From positions 359,986,975-360,050,974 of the forward strand of contig CM042694.1 in the NCBI GenBank assembly GCA_023614405.1: 64,000 bases of DNA. The letters are read 5' to 3'. Numbering within the stretch: the stretch's first letter is position 1; the number at the start of each line of letters is the position of its first letter. Origin of the DNA: Avena insularis. Taxonomy: Eukaryota > Streptophyta > Magnoliopsida > Poales > Poaceae. Made by a program: the position numbers and the translations under genes. The notes under the pieces are model-generated. The model saw only the letters and a list, made by a program, of their open reading frames with translations. It was not told where the DNA came from and searched no databases. This document shows, one piece after another, positions 33,767 to 44,498 of this stretch.

Positions 33767-35083
33767 GCTCCCCCCTTGGGAAAGAGTCATCCTCGACTCT
33801 TCATGGTTATCATCTTGAGCATCTCCATGGTAGGGTGAAAGGTCCTTGACATTGAATGTATTGCTTGCAAGGTACTTGGAGGTCGGTATGTCGTTGATGT
33901 AGGTGTTGTTGTTGATTCTCTTGAGGACCTTGAAGGGGCCATCTCCTCTTGGTTTGAGCTTGGAATCTCGTTCCTTGGGAAAGCGGTCCTTGCTCAAGTA
34001 TATCCACACAAGATCACCTTCTTGGAAGATCATCTCCTTCTTGTCCTTGTTTAACCTTGAAGCTTGGCGAAGGACTTGTTGCTCGACTGTAGCTCTTGTT
34101 TCTTCGTGAAGCTTCTTCATAGCTTGTGCGCGCTTCTCAACTTCCATGTTTGTGCGCTCATGGAGAGGTAGCGGCAGTATGTCGAGCACGATGACGGTGT
34201 CGAAACCATAGACGATCATGAATGCACTCATTTTGGTTGTTGAGTGCTTGGCTCGGTTGTAGGCAAACTCGGCATGGGGAATGCATTCCTCCCAATCCTT
34301 CAAGTTTTTGTTGATCAACACACGTAGAAGAGTTCCGAGGCTTCGGTAGACAACTTTGGTTTGTCCATCGGTTTGAGGATGCGACGCAGAAGAAAAGAGG
34401 AGCTTGACGCCGAGCTTGGCCATGCGGGTCTTCCATAAGTAGCTCATGAATTTGACGTCGCGGTCGGAGACGATTGTTCTTGGCACACCGTGAAGACGGA
34501 CGATTTCCCTGAAAAACAAATTTGCAACATGTAAAGCATCGTCGGTCTTATGGCACAGTATGAAGTGTGCCATTTTGGAAAAGCGAGCCACGACAACAAA
34601 TATAGAGTCATGACCATGCTTAGATCTAGGCAATCCTAACACGAAATCCATGCTAATGTCAGACCAAGGAGTATGAGGAATAGGCAATGGCATATAAAGA
34701 CCATAGGGGTTAGCTCGCGACTTAGCTTGAACACATGTCGTGCATCGTTGAACGTAGCGCTCCACGTCGCGCTTCATCTTGGGCCAAAAGTAGTGAGTGG
34801 AGAGCATGTCCAATGTTTTGTCACGGCCAAAGTGACCCATAAGAACTCCACCATGAGATTCTTGGAGAAGCAAAAGTTGAAGTGACGACTTCGAAATGCA
34901 AAGCTTATTTTGTTTAAATAGAAAGCCCTTATGCAAATAGAAATCATCAACTCCTTTGGCAATGGAGCACTTTGCAAAAATTGGTTCAAAGAACGGGTCG
35001 GAAGCATACGAAGATTTTATTTCCTCAAGACCCAACACGTTGATTTCGAGTCTCGTAAGAAGGCTTGTGTGTTTGCGAGACAA
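33764..35083 (-). pseudogene. C2 integrase, catalytic Glu replaced by Lys
   Basis: 439 codons open. H-H-C-C zinc region (HFGRDKT...[10 protein letters not shown]...CTTC), first Asp in [10 protein letters not shown], second in VSDRDVKF, but the third catalytic position reads [10 protein letters not shown] where F has [14 protein letters not shown]-type module [14 protein letters not shown] and LSPYHGD at the end. The frame stops exactly at the LTR TGA because the purine tract has 6 G. It is in a different frame from RT/RNase H, so a frameshift lies near 35090. Confidence 0.85.
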
Positions 35084-35094
35084 AGCGTCCGCAA

Positions 35095-35913
35095 CTACAT
35101 TATCTTTTCCCTTCTTATACTTGACAAAGCGTGTCTCTTACTCAAGTTGGCTTGCCCTTTGAGGTATTTCAACGACTCATAGTCGGAATGTATGATAAAT
35201 TCTTTGGGCCATAGGTAGTGTTGCCAAACTTGAAGGACACGAACTAAGGCAAAAAGCTCTTTGTCATAAATTGGATAGTTAAGGCGAGCACCATCAAGTT
35301 TCTTGCTATGGTAGGCTATAGGACATCTGTTTTGCATAAGGACTCCTCCAATGCCAATACCACTAGCATCACACTCTATCTCAAAAGTTTTTGTGAAATC
35401 CAGTAACGCAAGGAGAGGTGCTTCGGTGAGCCTCTTTCTAAGTTCATGAAAAGCGTTTTGTTGTGCTTTGCCCCACACGAAGGTGACATTCTTTTTCGTC
35501 AACTCGTTGAGAGGACAAGCAATGGTGAAAAAGTCTTTCACAAAGCAACGATAGAAACCGGCCAACCCATGAAAACATCGGAGTTCACTCACATTTATTG
35601 GGATGGGCCAATCTCGTATGTCCTTTACCTTGGAAACATCAACTTCAATTCCCTTCGAAGAAACGACAATTCTAAGAAAAATCAACTTGTCTTTAGCAAA
35701 AGTGCACTTGGGAAGATTAGCATAAAGCTTTTCATGTCGAAGGATTTGCAAAACTTCCTTGACATGTGTTATATGGTCCTCAAGTGATTTGCTATAAACA
35801 AGAATATCATCGAAATAGACAAAAACACTTTTTGCAATGAGAGAACGCAAGATGTGATTCATAAGGCGCATGAAGGTGGATGGGGCATTAGATAAGCCAA
35901 AGGGCATAACCAA
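35095..35913 (-). pseudogene. C2 RT C-terminal half and RNase H
   Basis: Starts [14 protein letters not shown] after an in-frame stop (TAG near 35916). YFDDILVY gives the RT catalytic Asp pair. RNase [33 protein letters not shown] (Asp kept). A deletion after KRHA removes the segment that reads KWVEFMES in C1, and the frame ends in SSIRREKIM. Confidence 0.8.
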
Positions 35914-35919
35914 CCATTC

Positions 35920-36666
35920 CTATAGACCAAGTTTGGTCTTGAAGGCGGTTTTCCACTCATCACCTTCAGCCATGCGTATCTGATGGTAACCACTACGAAG
36001 ATCAATTTTCGAAAAAATAGTGGCTCCACACAAATCATCAAGCATGTCATCGAGACGTGGTATGGGATGTCGATAACGCACGGTGATAGCATTAATTGGA
36101 CGGCAGTCCATGCATAACCGTAATGTATCATCTGTTTTTGGAACAAGTATCACGGGTACGGCACTTGGACTAGTGCTAACTTGGATCAAACCTTTGGAGA
36201 CGAGTTGGTTGATTTGACGTTCAATCTCCTTTGTCTCCTCCGGGTTCGTGTGGTAAGCGGCGTGGTTGGGAAGTGGTGCACCGGGGATGAGGTCAATGCG
36301 ATGTTCGATGCCACGAAGAGGAGGTAGTCCATGTGGAAGCTCTTCGGGGAACACATCCTTGAATTCCTGCAAAACAATCATCAAAGATAGAGGAACATTG
36401 GTTAATTCATTAGTTCCTTGCGCTAGTCCCTTGCAAAGGAGGACATAGTGCAAGATGGATGGGTTGTTCTGAACATCTCTCATATCACTTTTGGTGGAAA
36501 GGAGAACACTCTTAGTTTTTCCACTCGAGTTTGGCTTGTGGCTCTCACTCACTATGAGGTGGTTCTCTCTCTCACCGCTCTTCTCACCAGTAGGTGTTGT
36601 CCTTTGCGCCCTCGTTAAAGCCTTTGCATTGTCCGCAATTATTTGGCTAGGAGTCATCGGTTGCAA
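35920..36666 (-). pseudogene. C2 RT N-terminal half
   Basis: Linker then [49 protein letters not shown] and [12 protein letters not shown] with the first catalytic Asp. In frame with the protease upstream and the RT half downstream, separated only by stops. Confidence 0.82.
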
Positions 36667-36684
36667 AACACATGTTTTGTTGAG

Positions 36685-37107
36685 TCATTTGAAGGTGTAT
36701 ACATTGGTGCGACCATCATGTTGAGCAGCCTTGTCATATTGCCATGGTCGACCAAGAAGCATGTGGCAAACTGTCATAGGAACCACATCACACTCCACCG
36801 TATCTTTGTAAGGACCAATGGCGAAGGAGACCGATACGGTATGCTTGATCTTCACGGACCCTTGGTCACTTAGCCATTGCACGTGGTAGGGGTCCTTGTG
36901 CGGATGGAGGGTGAGGTTGAGCTTCTCACACAACTCGGTGCTAGCAAGGTTGTGACAACTCCCTCCATCAATGATCACCTTGATAGATTTTCCATTGATG
37001 TCGGCTCGTGTTTGAAAGATATTGGAGCGTTGGTCTTCCTGCTCTTGTGCTTGAGTGGTCAAGATCCTCGTGACGACAAGCGATGGACTTGCATCATGTT
37101 CGCACAT
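36685..37107 (-). pseudogene. C2 protease
   Basis: IIDGGSC near 36960-36980, WLSDQGSVKIKHTVSV, ECDVVPMTVCHMLLGRPW. Overlaps the end of the gag frame by about 50 bp in another frame: either a lesion or a frameshift site, not resolvable from one copy. Confidence 0.8.
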
Positions 37108-37649
37108 GAGAGTTCTTGGTCATCTTCCACTCGTTGCCTTGCCATTGCTTCCTTGACACGGGCATCAAATTCATCTTCACTCAAGTACTCTTCGTCGCCA
37201 TTGTCATGGATGAACAATACTTTCTTGTTTCCACATTCGGCTGACTTGTGTCCTTTTCCTCCACACTTGTAGCATTCACCGTTGAAAGGTGTATCACTCT
37301 TTGCTTGTTTGCCACTTAGGGGCAGTTTTCCTTGAGGAAGTGTGGGCTTGAAGGAAGGCTTGGAGGTACTTGAGGAGCTTCCATTGAGGTTTGTTGGCAT
37401 AGCGGTTGAAGCTTGCTTGTAGGTGAAGTACGTCTTTGGCTTGTTGTACTTGATGTCCTCTTGCACTTGACATTCATCCTTTGTTGCGATGTGCACAAGC
37501 TCAACCATGTTGTTGTATGTTTGGAACTCGACAATGCGCTTGATTGGGTGGTTCAATCCAATAAGGAAGCATGCCATAGTTTGCTCCATGCGCTCGTCAA
37601 TGTTGGCGCCAATCAAGTTGAGTTCCATTTCCTTGAAGTACTCTTCCAT
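37059..37649 (-). pseudogene. C2 Gag C-terminal part with CCHC knuckle
   Basis: EYFKEMELNLIGANIDERMEQ continues the gag helical core, then a Ser/Lys linker and CYKCGGKGHKSAEC (C-x2-C-x4-H-x4-C) near 37240-37285, followed by an acidic stretch GDEEYLSEDEFD. Confidence 0.82.
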
Positions 37650-37661
37650 GGTCTTTGTCCC

Positions 37662-38321
37662 TTAGCGAAGCGATTGAAGGTTGTTGAAGAGGTCACGCGT
37701 GTAGTGCGCGGGGACAAACCGGGATCGCATGTGAGCCTTCATGTCATGCCAAGTTGTGATTGGCGGCTCTTGTCTTGCATCACAAGCAACTTGAACTTGT
37801 TCCCACCAAAGATTGGCGTAATCATCAAACTCAAGCGAAGCCATGGCGACCATCTTCTCGTTGCTATAATTGTGCATGCGGAAGATCTTGTCGACTTTGA
37901 GTGCCCACGAGAGGTATTCTTCAGGGTCATTAGATCCAGTGAACTTGGGCATTGTGAACTTGAGCTTGCCGAAAGTTTCTTCATCGTTGCGGTCATTGCG
38001 ACGAGCTTGGTGACCTTGTTCATGATCTTGTAGTTGGGGAGGTGGAACTTGGTTCTCGCGTCCTTGTTGCGGAGCTTGCTCTTGATATTGTTGTTGAGGC
38101 GCTTGCTCTGGCTCTTGGCGCGGTTGTTGACGGTGTTGAGGCACTTGGGCCCCATGAGGTTGTTGAGGATGTGGAGCCCCATGACGCGGTTGATGACGAA
38201 GAGGAGGCTCGTTCCTTGGTTGGTGATGTTGGTTAGGCACATGGGCCTCACGGCGAAGATCATGGTCATGAGCCTTTTGACGTGGTGGGTGTCGCTCAAC
38301 TTGTATCACTTGACGCTCCAA
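37662..38321 (-). pseudogene. C2 Gag core
   Basis: A Gln/Pro/His-rich segment and then the conserved gag core KFTMPKFTGSNDPEEYLSW...NLWWEQV...MKAHMRSRFVP, matching KFSIPKFDGSIDPEDYLTW of F. Same frame as the flanking gag pieces; the TAA near 37662 is a point change. Confidence 0.8.
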
Positions 38322-38381
38322 GTTTTGTTGAGGTAGGGGAGGCGCCTCGTGATGACCATGGTGTCGGTGCGGACGTTCATG

Positions 38382-39086
38382 TCATTGATGACGAGGAGGA
38401 GGATCTTGGAGAGCTTCACGTTGATGACGAGCTTGATTCTCCAAACTGGAGTCATCGCCTGTTGTGTCAAGTATGTGTCGCGGTCGATGGTGGTAGACTT
38501 GCGGTTCTTCTTGTGGTTGCTCTTGTTGGATCACTAATGCCCTCGCGTGATGACGGTGTACTTCTTGCCTTGCTCGTGGCCTTGAAGAGAAATCACCATC
38601 ATAGCTTGACGTTGCGGCGTGCCGTGGGAAACGTACATAGTTCGAAGAACTTCCATCTTCAACCACGGGGGCATCATTGCGTCTTGAAACACTTGCATGA
38701 AGATAATGTGGAAGAGGTGCGTGACGACGCGAAGAACTTGAAGAGCTTGATGCGTGTGAACGTGGTCTTGCCATTCCATCGATGAGGCGGCGAAGATTGT
38801 CATTTGTTTCGGCGACGGAGCGTTGAAGCGCTTCATTTTGATGGCCAAAGTTGTGTTGCATTGCGTGCATTTGTCGTTCTAGTCCGACGAAGCGGTTGTC
38901 GATGTTCTTGAACTCGGCTTGCGTCTTGCCAAATTGTTCATCTTGTCGCGTCTCAAGGGCTTGGCAACGTTCACGGAACTCTTGTCGGACGATGAAGTGA
39001 CTTGTGCACATCATGTATGGTCCATGTTCTTCTTCTTGAGGAGGTGGTTGGCTCGACTCACCGTGCCTATCCATCATGCAAAACAC
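38382..39086 (-). pseudogene. C2 Gag N-terminus
   Basis: Starts MMDRHGESSQPP. Predicted heptad-like coiled segment FRERCQALETRQDEQ...NIDNRFVGLERQMHAMQ, then Ser and Arg/His-rich runs. Ends in an in-frame stop before the core. The start is chosen because it directly follows the leader. Confidence 0.7.
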
Positions 39087-40338
39087 ACAAGTATTGTATA
39101 TGGAAGTGGAATATGGTGGTGTTAGCCTTGTACCTCACCTTGGGGATTGCACCAAACTAGAAACCAGAAGTGAGAGCTATAAGCGTGCAAAGTGGAATCG
39201 CAAAGAAAACTCACACTAAAGAAGGAACTAACTCTCAAAAGCTGTGGGTGGAAGGTTAGGGTTGTGGAAAACCAAATGAAACGATCCAAAGAAAAGGTTA
39301 TTGTCAAAAGTGGTAGAGAACCAAAGATCAAAGAAAAAAGGAAACGATCTACAAAACACAAAGATACACACACGTGGAGACGGATGTGGTTAGCACGACT
39401 ATGAAAATGAGCACAAAAGGTCCTAACGAAGACTACGCTCGGAGTCGTGCCAACGCAAGGAGAGACCACAACTCGTTCGCCAAAAGAGAAATAAGCAACG
39501 GATTTGTGCACTTGCCTCGGTCACGCTCTTTTTCTCTCTTTCCTTACAAGCTTGAGACTCTCTTTGTATTGGGAGACTATGTATCCTTCTATTTTTCTTT
39601 TGCTTTTTCTTTTTCTCTCTCTTTTTTTGATTCTTTTTCTCCCTTTCTATACTACTATGTTAACTCTTGCATTTGCTCTCACACTCTCACTTTCCAAGGA
39701 CAAGTGCATAATGCTTAGGCAAACACAAAATGAGTTGCTCTCATAGGATAGATACACACAAGGAAGAAGTGTTAACAAGGTGGAGCAAGTTATACCTTCA
39801 GTATTGATGACTTGCTACCGGTGTTGGGGATGATGTTCGGTGTCGCGGTGTCGATGAGTGCGGGATGTGAATATTGTTGCGGAAGCTTAAAGTTATGAAG
39901 GCGACACGCACGCGAAACACGAACAAGCGAACAAAAATGGGGGTGAAAAATTTCTTGTCAGACAGGGGCGGTAGTACCGCTGAAAAAGTCCGGTAGTACC
40001 GGTGATCGGTAGTACCGCTCGGTGGTAGTACCACTCGTTTTTGGTAGTATCCTTTGGGCAGTTCTGAGCACGTGGATCTTGAACTTGAACGCACAATCGG
40101 CCCAAAAATCCTCAAATTGGCGGAAAACTGAACAAAATTGGGGCTAGGGACACACAAAGACGGAAGATCGATACCCCAAACAACAGATCTATGGACCAAA
40201 ACCACGAAAAAGGCACCAAATCCAGAGATCGATCCGAAGGCAAATTTGGGGCTCTTTTTTGTGGATTTTTGAAATTTTTGGTGGATAGAAGAAAATTTTG
40301 TGGGGGAATCGTGAGCAACGAAGCTCTCGATACCAATA
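39087..40338 (-). other. C2 leader and primer site
   Basis: Non-coding. On the minus strand the Met-type primer site TTGGTATCGAGAGC follows the LTR at 40338, then GCGGTAGTACCGC words at 39965-40050, about 290-375 nt after the LTR. A pyrimidine-rich strip at 39520-39660 (plus strand) is low complexity. Shadow frames here are not coding. Confidence 0.7.
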
Positions 40339-41378
40339 TGTTGAGGGCAAACCTCTAGGGTGGCTCGATCTTTCACGAATCCCACTCAAATCAAGGATGG
40401 AGTGCGGGGAAAGGAGGGGAGGATGAACATGACGAACTCACGCACGAAGAATGTGATGAACACACACGCAAAACCACGATACACACTAATAGCTCACGCC
40501 GGCGATGACTGGTCCGGCGCAATCCCTAGGATTGGCGTCGGGTGGAGGACTCTCTCTCGAACCGGCACGGCGAGAGGGGAGACTCGTTGAGGTCTTGACA
40601 TCTTCGCAAAGGGACATCGATGCCAAGGCCTTGTACAACGCGGAGGCACGATGCAAACTCCAACGAGGTTTGGGATATTTGGTGCTCCTTTCTCAAAGGA
40701 GCATGAGGCAAGAACGATAGATCCACAAGGGGTTTCCACTAATTCCAAATATCATGCCTAGGGTTTACAATAGAGGTGGGGAGCTATATATAGGCTAGCC
40801 ACAAGTTCAGGGGTAGTTTAGGCAACTAAAGTATCAAAAGGGGGCGTTACAAGGCCAAAGGGCTGAGCTAGAGCGCGCAGGCCCTGGGGTGTCCGGTAGT
40901 ACCGGTCGGTTCAGCGGTAGTACTGGTCAGATGCGGTAGTACCGCTAGAAGGGTGCGGTAGTACCGGAGCAGGCAGAAGCTGTGGTGTGAGTCTTCAGGT
41001 GTGCGTGGTAGTACCACTTGCTGAGTGCGGTAGTACCGCTTCTTAGTCTTGATAATCGGTGGGATCTGGGCTTGGATCCATCTCTCTTGGGGTGGTAGTA
41101 CCGCTGCCCATGAGCTTGTAGTACCGCTTCAGCGGTAGTAGTACCGGGTCTCTGGCAGTTGATTGGTTGTCTCGCTCCTCTAGCTCGTGTCTTCGTACCT
41201 GATGATGCATAGTGTCGGGGCATGAAGTAGCAAGCCATCCAGGGGTGTATCAAAGTCACATGAGTACAAGAGCGAATTCACCTTAGTTTGGAGAAGCTTG
41301 GCTCGAGCACGAGTCATGGGTCCACTTGGGGGACTTGGTGGTGTAGATGTAGGAGCGTCCGTAGGACGGGCTGCATCA
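40339..41378 (-). repeat. 5' LTR of C2 (1040 bp)
   Basis: Same ends as the 3' LTR. GGTAGTACC words at 40890-41150 are better preserved than in the 3' LTR. TATATATAG on the minus strand at plus 40784-40792. RARAK peptide near 41290-41350. Confidence 0.9.
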
Positions 41379-41383
41379 TCCAC

Positions 41384-41691
41384 CATCCAATGGACAACTT
41401 CAAGCGCGACATGGACAACGACTTCGCCAAAACCATGAACATGATGGCCAAGACTAATGATGCTTTGTGCTCATTATAGCGCCTGGCCAAGAAGAGTGCC
41501 AAGGACAAGAAGCATTGTCCCGAGCGTCATGTGGATGACCAAGTGCGCCATCTACATCAACCTTTGGCAAGGCATGCCAATGACCTCCATCGACACCATC
41601 AAAGGGCACCTTCCACTACTCGTGCCACCACCAAAATGGCACCAAGAGCAAGCTCCCCTCCACGCCATCTAGCTTCAATGCCACGACTTGA
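41384..41691 (+). pseudogene. B1 ORF1 remnant after C2
   Basis: RHVDDQVRHLHQPLARHAND...MAPRASSPP matches the His/Arg-rich tail of B2 ORF1. It runs straight into the LTR at 41692 with no purine tract, so everything between ORF1 and the LTR (ORF2, ORF3) is deleted. Confidence 0.6.
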
Positions 41692-42631
41692 TGATGCAGC
41701 CCGTCCTACGGACGCTCCTACATCTACACCACCGAGTCCCCCAAGTGGACCGATGACCCGTGCCCGAGCCAAGCTCCTTCAAGATAAGGTGAATTCGCTC
41801 CTCTCATCATGTGACTTTGACATACACCTAGATGGCTTACTACTTCATACCACTACTCTGTGCATCGTCAGGTACGAACCCCTTGGCGTCGACCCACGAG
41901 CCACTGGCTGCCGTCTGGTGGCCGGAGTGTCCGGCATGGCGAAGTGTCGGTGTGACTCAATTTGGACATTTAGAAGGCCAGTTCGGACACTACCTGGACA
42001 CTACCCGGAGTGTCTGGCTACCCCGGACTGTCCGGTCACTCCGACTTCACTGTCTGCCCAAGTGATGGGCCCATGAAAAAATTTGGGCCCTTGGCCCATG
42101 TACCCCTCTATTTCACACCAAACCCTAGTTTTATGCCCAAACTACCCCTGAACTTGTGGTTGGCCTATAAATAGAGCCCCCGCCACCTCATTGTATCCCT
42201 TAGGCATAGATGATAGACTAAAGACAACCCCCTTTGTGGAATCTCTAGTTTTGCCTCCTCCCCTTCTACCAAAGGGGATCGACTATCGTCACCACCTCGT
42301 TGGAGTTTGCATCGCGCCTCCCTCGTTGTACAAGGCCTTGGCATTGGTGTCCCTTTGCCAAGACGTCAAGACCCACTCCAAGGTGTTCTTCCCTCTCCGC
42401 GCGGGATCGTGGGAGCACATTGACCGATCTTTCCTTGCGAGGATTCTATTGGACTGGTGGCCACCGGTGAGAGCAATCGGCCTTGTATCGTGTGTGTTTT
42501 GTGTGTGTTCATCGTGTTCTTCACGAGGTGTGCGTCCGCTTCCGCTACCTTCTCCCTTTCCCCTCGCTTTCTCATCGATTTGACCACGAGATCCGTGAAG
42601 ATCGGGCCACCCACGGGGTTACCCCATTACA
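41692..42631 (+). repeat. Shared middle LTR of B1/B2 (940 bp)
   Basis: TGATGCAGCCCGTCC to GGTTACCCCATTACA. RARAK peptide (41740-41800), CCGGACTGTCC-type words (41920-42060), TATAAATAG at 42166-42174, GATCGGGCCACCC near 42600. Followed by TTTGGCATCAGAGCCC, a primer site, so it serves as a 5' LTR on its right side. Confidence 0.82.
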
Positions 42632-43615
42632 TTTGGCATCAGAGCCCAAGTTACCACGGATTTCACCCTCGTTCTTCCCCACCAAATTTTTTCTTGAAAA
42701 ACCACAAAAATAGCCACAAAATTGAGTGGATCTTGTGTCAACCCATAACATCTGGTATCAGCAGCTTTTGGTTGTCACGGATTCCTCATCGATTTGGTCT
42801 TTTCCCCATAAATTCAAAATTTCCACCAAAAATAGCCCCAAATCGTGTTTTGGATCGATCTGTGATTTGAGTGCGTTTTGGTAGGTTTTGATCCGTGGAT
42901 TACTTGCTAAACTTGTTGATCTACCTTCCCCTGCGTTTCCATAGCCTTATTCCTTGATTTCCCCCATCAATTTGAGGTTTTAGTTCGAGTTTTTCCGCCA
43001 AAACTCGTCCCGTTCGTGTTCTAAAAGTTCTGGTTCGACTGGACCGGACTGTCCGGCCAAAACGGACCGGAGTATCCGGCATAAATTGGCCGGAATCTCC
43101 GCCCCGGCTGGACTGTCCGCCCTGTGTGCACCGGACTGTCCGCCCCCCTGCAGATAGAAAAAACCGTTTCACCATTTTGAGCATAACTTTTGCATACAAA
43201 CTCGGATTTTGGTGTTCTTTAGCTCGTTTTGAAGAGGAGAAAGAGCTCTACATCATCATCTCCATAGTTCATGCTATCTACTCCATCCAAATTCCGTTAG
43301 CAAGGCGGAATCCACCAATAAAGGGTGAAGATCGGCGAGGAAAGGTATAAAAATTCCGCGACTTCTCCCAACTTGCTTTCCTTTCTGAGCTACACTATCT
43401 TTGCGTTCAACAAACACCTATTGAGACTAGTTCTTCCTATGGTTGCTTGGGCTATGAACATTTGATACCTTGTAGAATTCCGAGCAAAAGTTGTGAGCGT
43501 GCTATCTCATATAGTTATCTTGTATAGTTGTTGGCACAAGGAAGGGACAAGTGAAAAAGAAAGAAAAAGATAAAAAAATAGAAAAAGAAAAAGAAGAGAA
43601 AGAAAAAGAAAGAAA
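42632..43615 (+). other. B2 leader, first part, with an internal re-start
   Basis: A leader fragment of about 100 bp from a primer site TTTGGCATCAGAGCCC, then at about 42737 CCCATAACATCTGGTATCAG, that is, a second LTR end plus primer site, then the same leader as B1. CCGGACTGTCCGG words at 43035-43145. A/G-rich run at 43555-43615. Two joined leaders point to template switching or recombination. Confidence 0.65.
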
Positions 43616-43620
43616 CAAGT

Positions 43621-44483
43621 TGATGAGGACATCCCTACAATTACACCTACCCCAATTGCTAATGAAGTTGTTCCAATTGCAAAGAAGGATCAATCCAATG
43701 AGATAAGGATTGGACCAATCACAAGAGCTCTTGCCAAGCTACTAGAACAACAGGTGAACTTGTTTCTTAATGAACCTGGTGTTTTAATTAATGAGAATTT
43801 TATACTACCTAAGTCTTTGAATTATTGTATGATCAGGTACTTGGGAGAAGAAGGCATAGCACGGAGTGAGGAACTGAAGGAACATGGCGTGTTGATCAAT
43901 GAGGAATGCGCGAGGGAGGAGACGGAGGAAGCGCAAGGAGCACTCCACGAGAAGATCAACACATGGTCGAGGGATCTCTGCCGCGGCAGAGAAACCACGC
44001 AGCCTTCTGCCGCGACAGAAAATTGGTCCGACTACGCCATCAGCAGAGTAGGCTGGCATATGAGCCGATCCACTTTGGGTCGGTTGTATCTTAGCCTAGT
44101 TCGAGTCGAATTGTTATTCCGAGTTGCAGCCACCGACCCTTAGCCCTTAAATAGATGGGGGCGTCGCAGTTTAGGGTTAAGACCATGTTAAAATATTTTG
44201 GAGTTGTTTCTTTCATAGAACCTCTGAAATTACCCTATGTTCGAATTCTACAGCTATAATTGAGTGTGATCTGTTGTTCCATTGGGAATTAGTAGATTGC
44301 ATACTACCGTTCATGGTCACGGCTGCATGCGCAAGAGCGTGGTGTTGTGAATATCCTACAAGGTTTGAGAGCTGTTGCATTGGCATCGAGGATCGGCGGA
44401 GAGTTCATAGCTGGGCTAGTTATCTATCATCCACCATATCCATCGACAAGTGCTTGCTGAGAAGATCGGGCCACCCCATATCA
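43621..44483 (+). repeat. 5' LTR of F (863 bp)
   Basis: TGATGAGGACATCC to CACCCCATATCA. Differs from the 3' LTR at roughly 20 positions plus short indels, concentrated in the word zone (43977-44070), where one CTGCCACGGCAG copy has been lost. Carries AGATCGGGCCACCCC near 44464. Confidence 0.92.
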
Positions 44484-44485
44484 TC

Positions 44486-44498
44486 TTGGTATCAGATT
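44486..44498 (+). promoter_or_regulatory. Primer-binding site of F
   Basis: TTGGTATCAGATT, two bases after the LTR, Met-tRNA type. Confidence 0.8.

Larger units (their letters stand above)
32758..41378 (-). mobile_element. C2: nearly complete Ty3/gypsy element, TSD TCCAC
   Basis: Minus strand. 5' LTR 41378-40339, primer site near 40325-40338 (TTGGTATCGAGAGC), leader, gag, protease, RT, RNase H, integrase, purine tract, 3' LTR 33766-32758. Identical flanks TCCAC at 32753-32757 and 41379-41383. 8.6 kb. All enzyme domains are present but broken by stops and frameshifts, and the integrase Glu is lost, so it is inactive. LTRs differ clearly, so it is older than D or NA2. Confidence 0.93.
30127..42631 (+). 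mobile_element. B1: non-autonomous B-family element, hosts C2
   Basis: Consists of LTR (30127-31139), primer site, leader, start of an acidic-repeat ORF, the nested C2 (32758-41378), an ORF remnant (41384-41691) and an LTR (41692-42631). The latter LTR lacks an adjacent purine tract and is followed by primer-site-like sequence, so B1 and B2 appear to share it in tandem. No 5-bp duplication found at the outer edges. Confidence 0.7.

Noticed and set aside
37413..38785. Plus-strand frames of 100-206 codons opposite C2 gag
   Set aside because: Shadow frames antisense to gag, which has the gag core and zinc knuckle on the minus strand.
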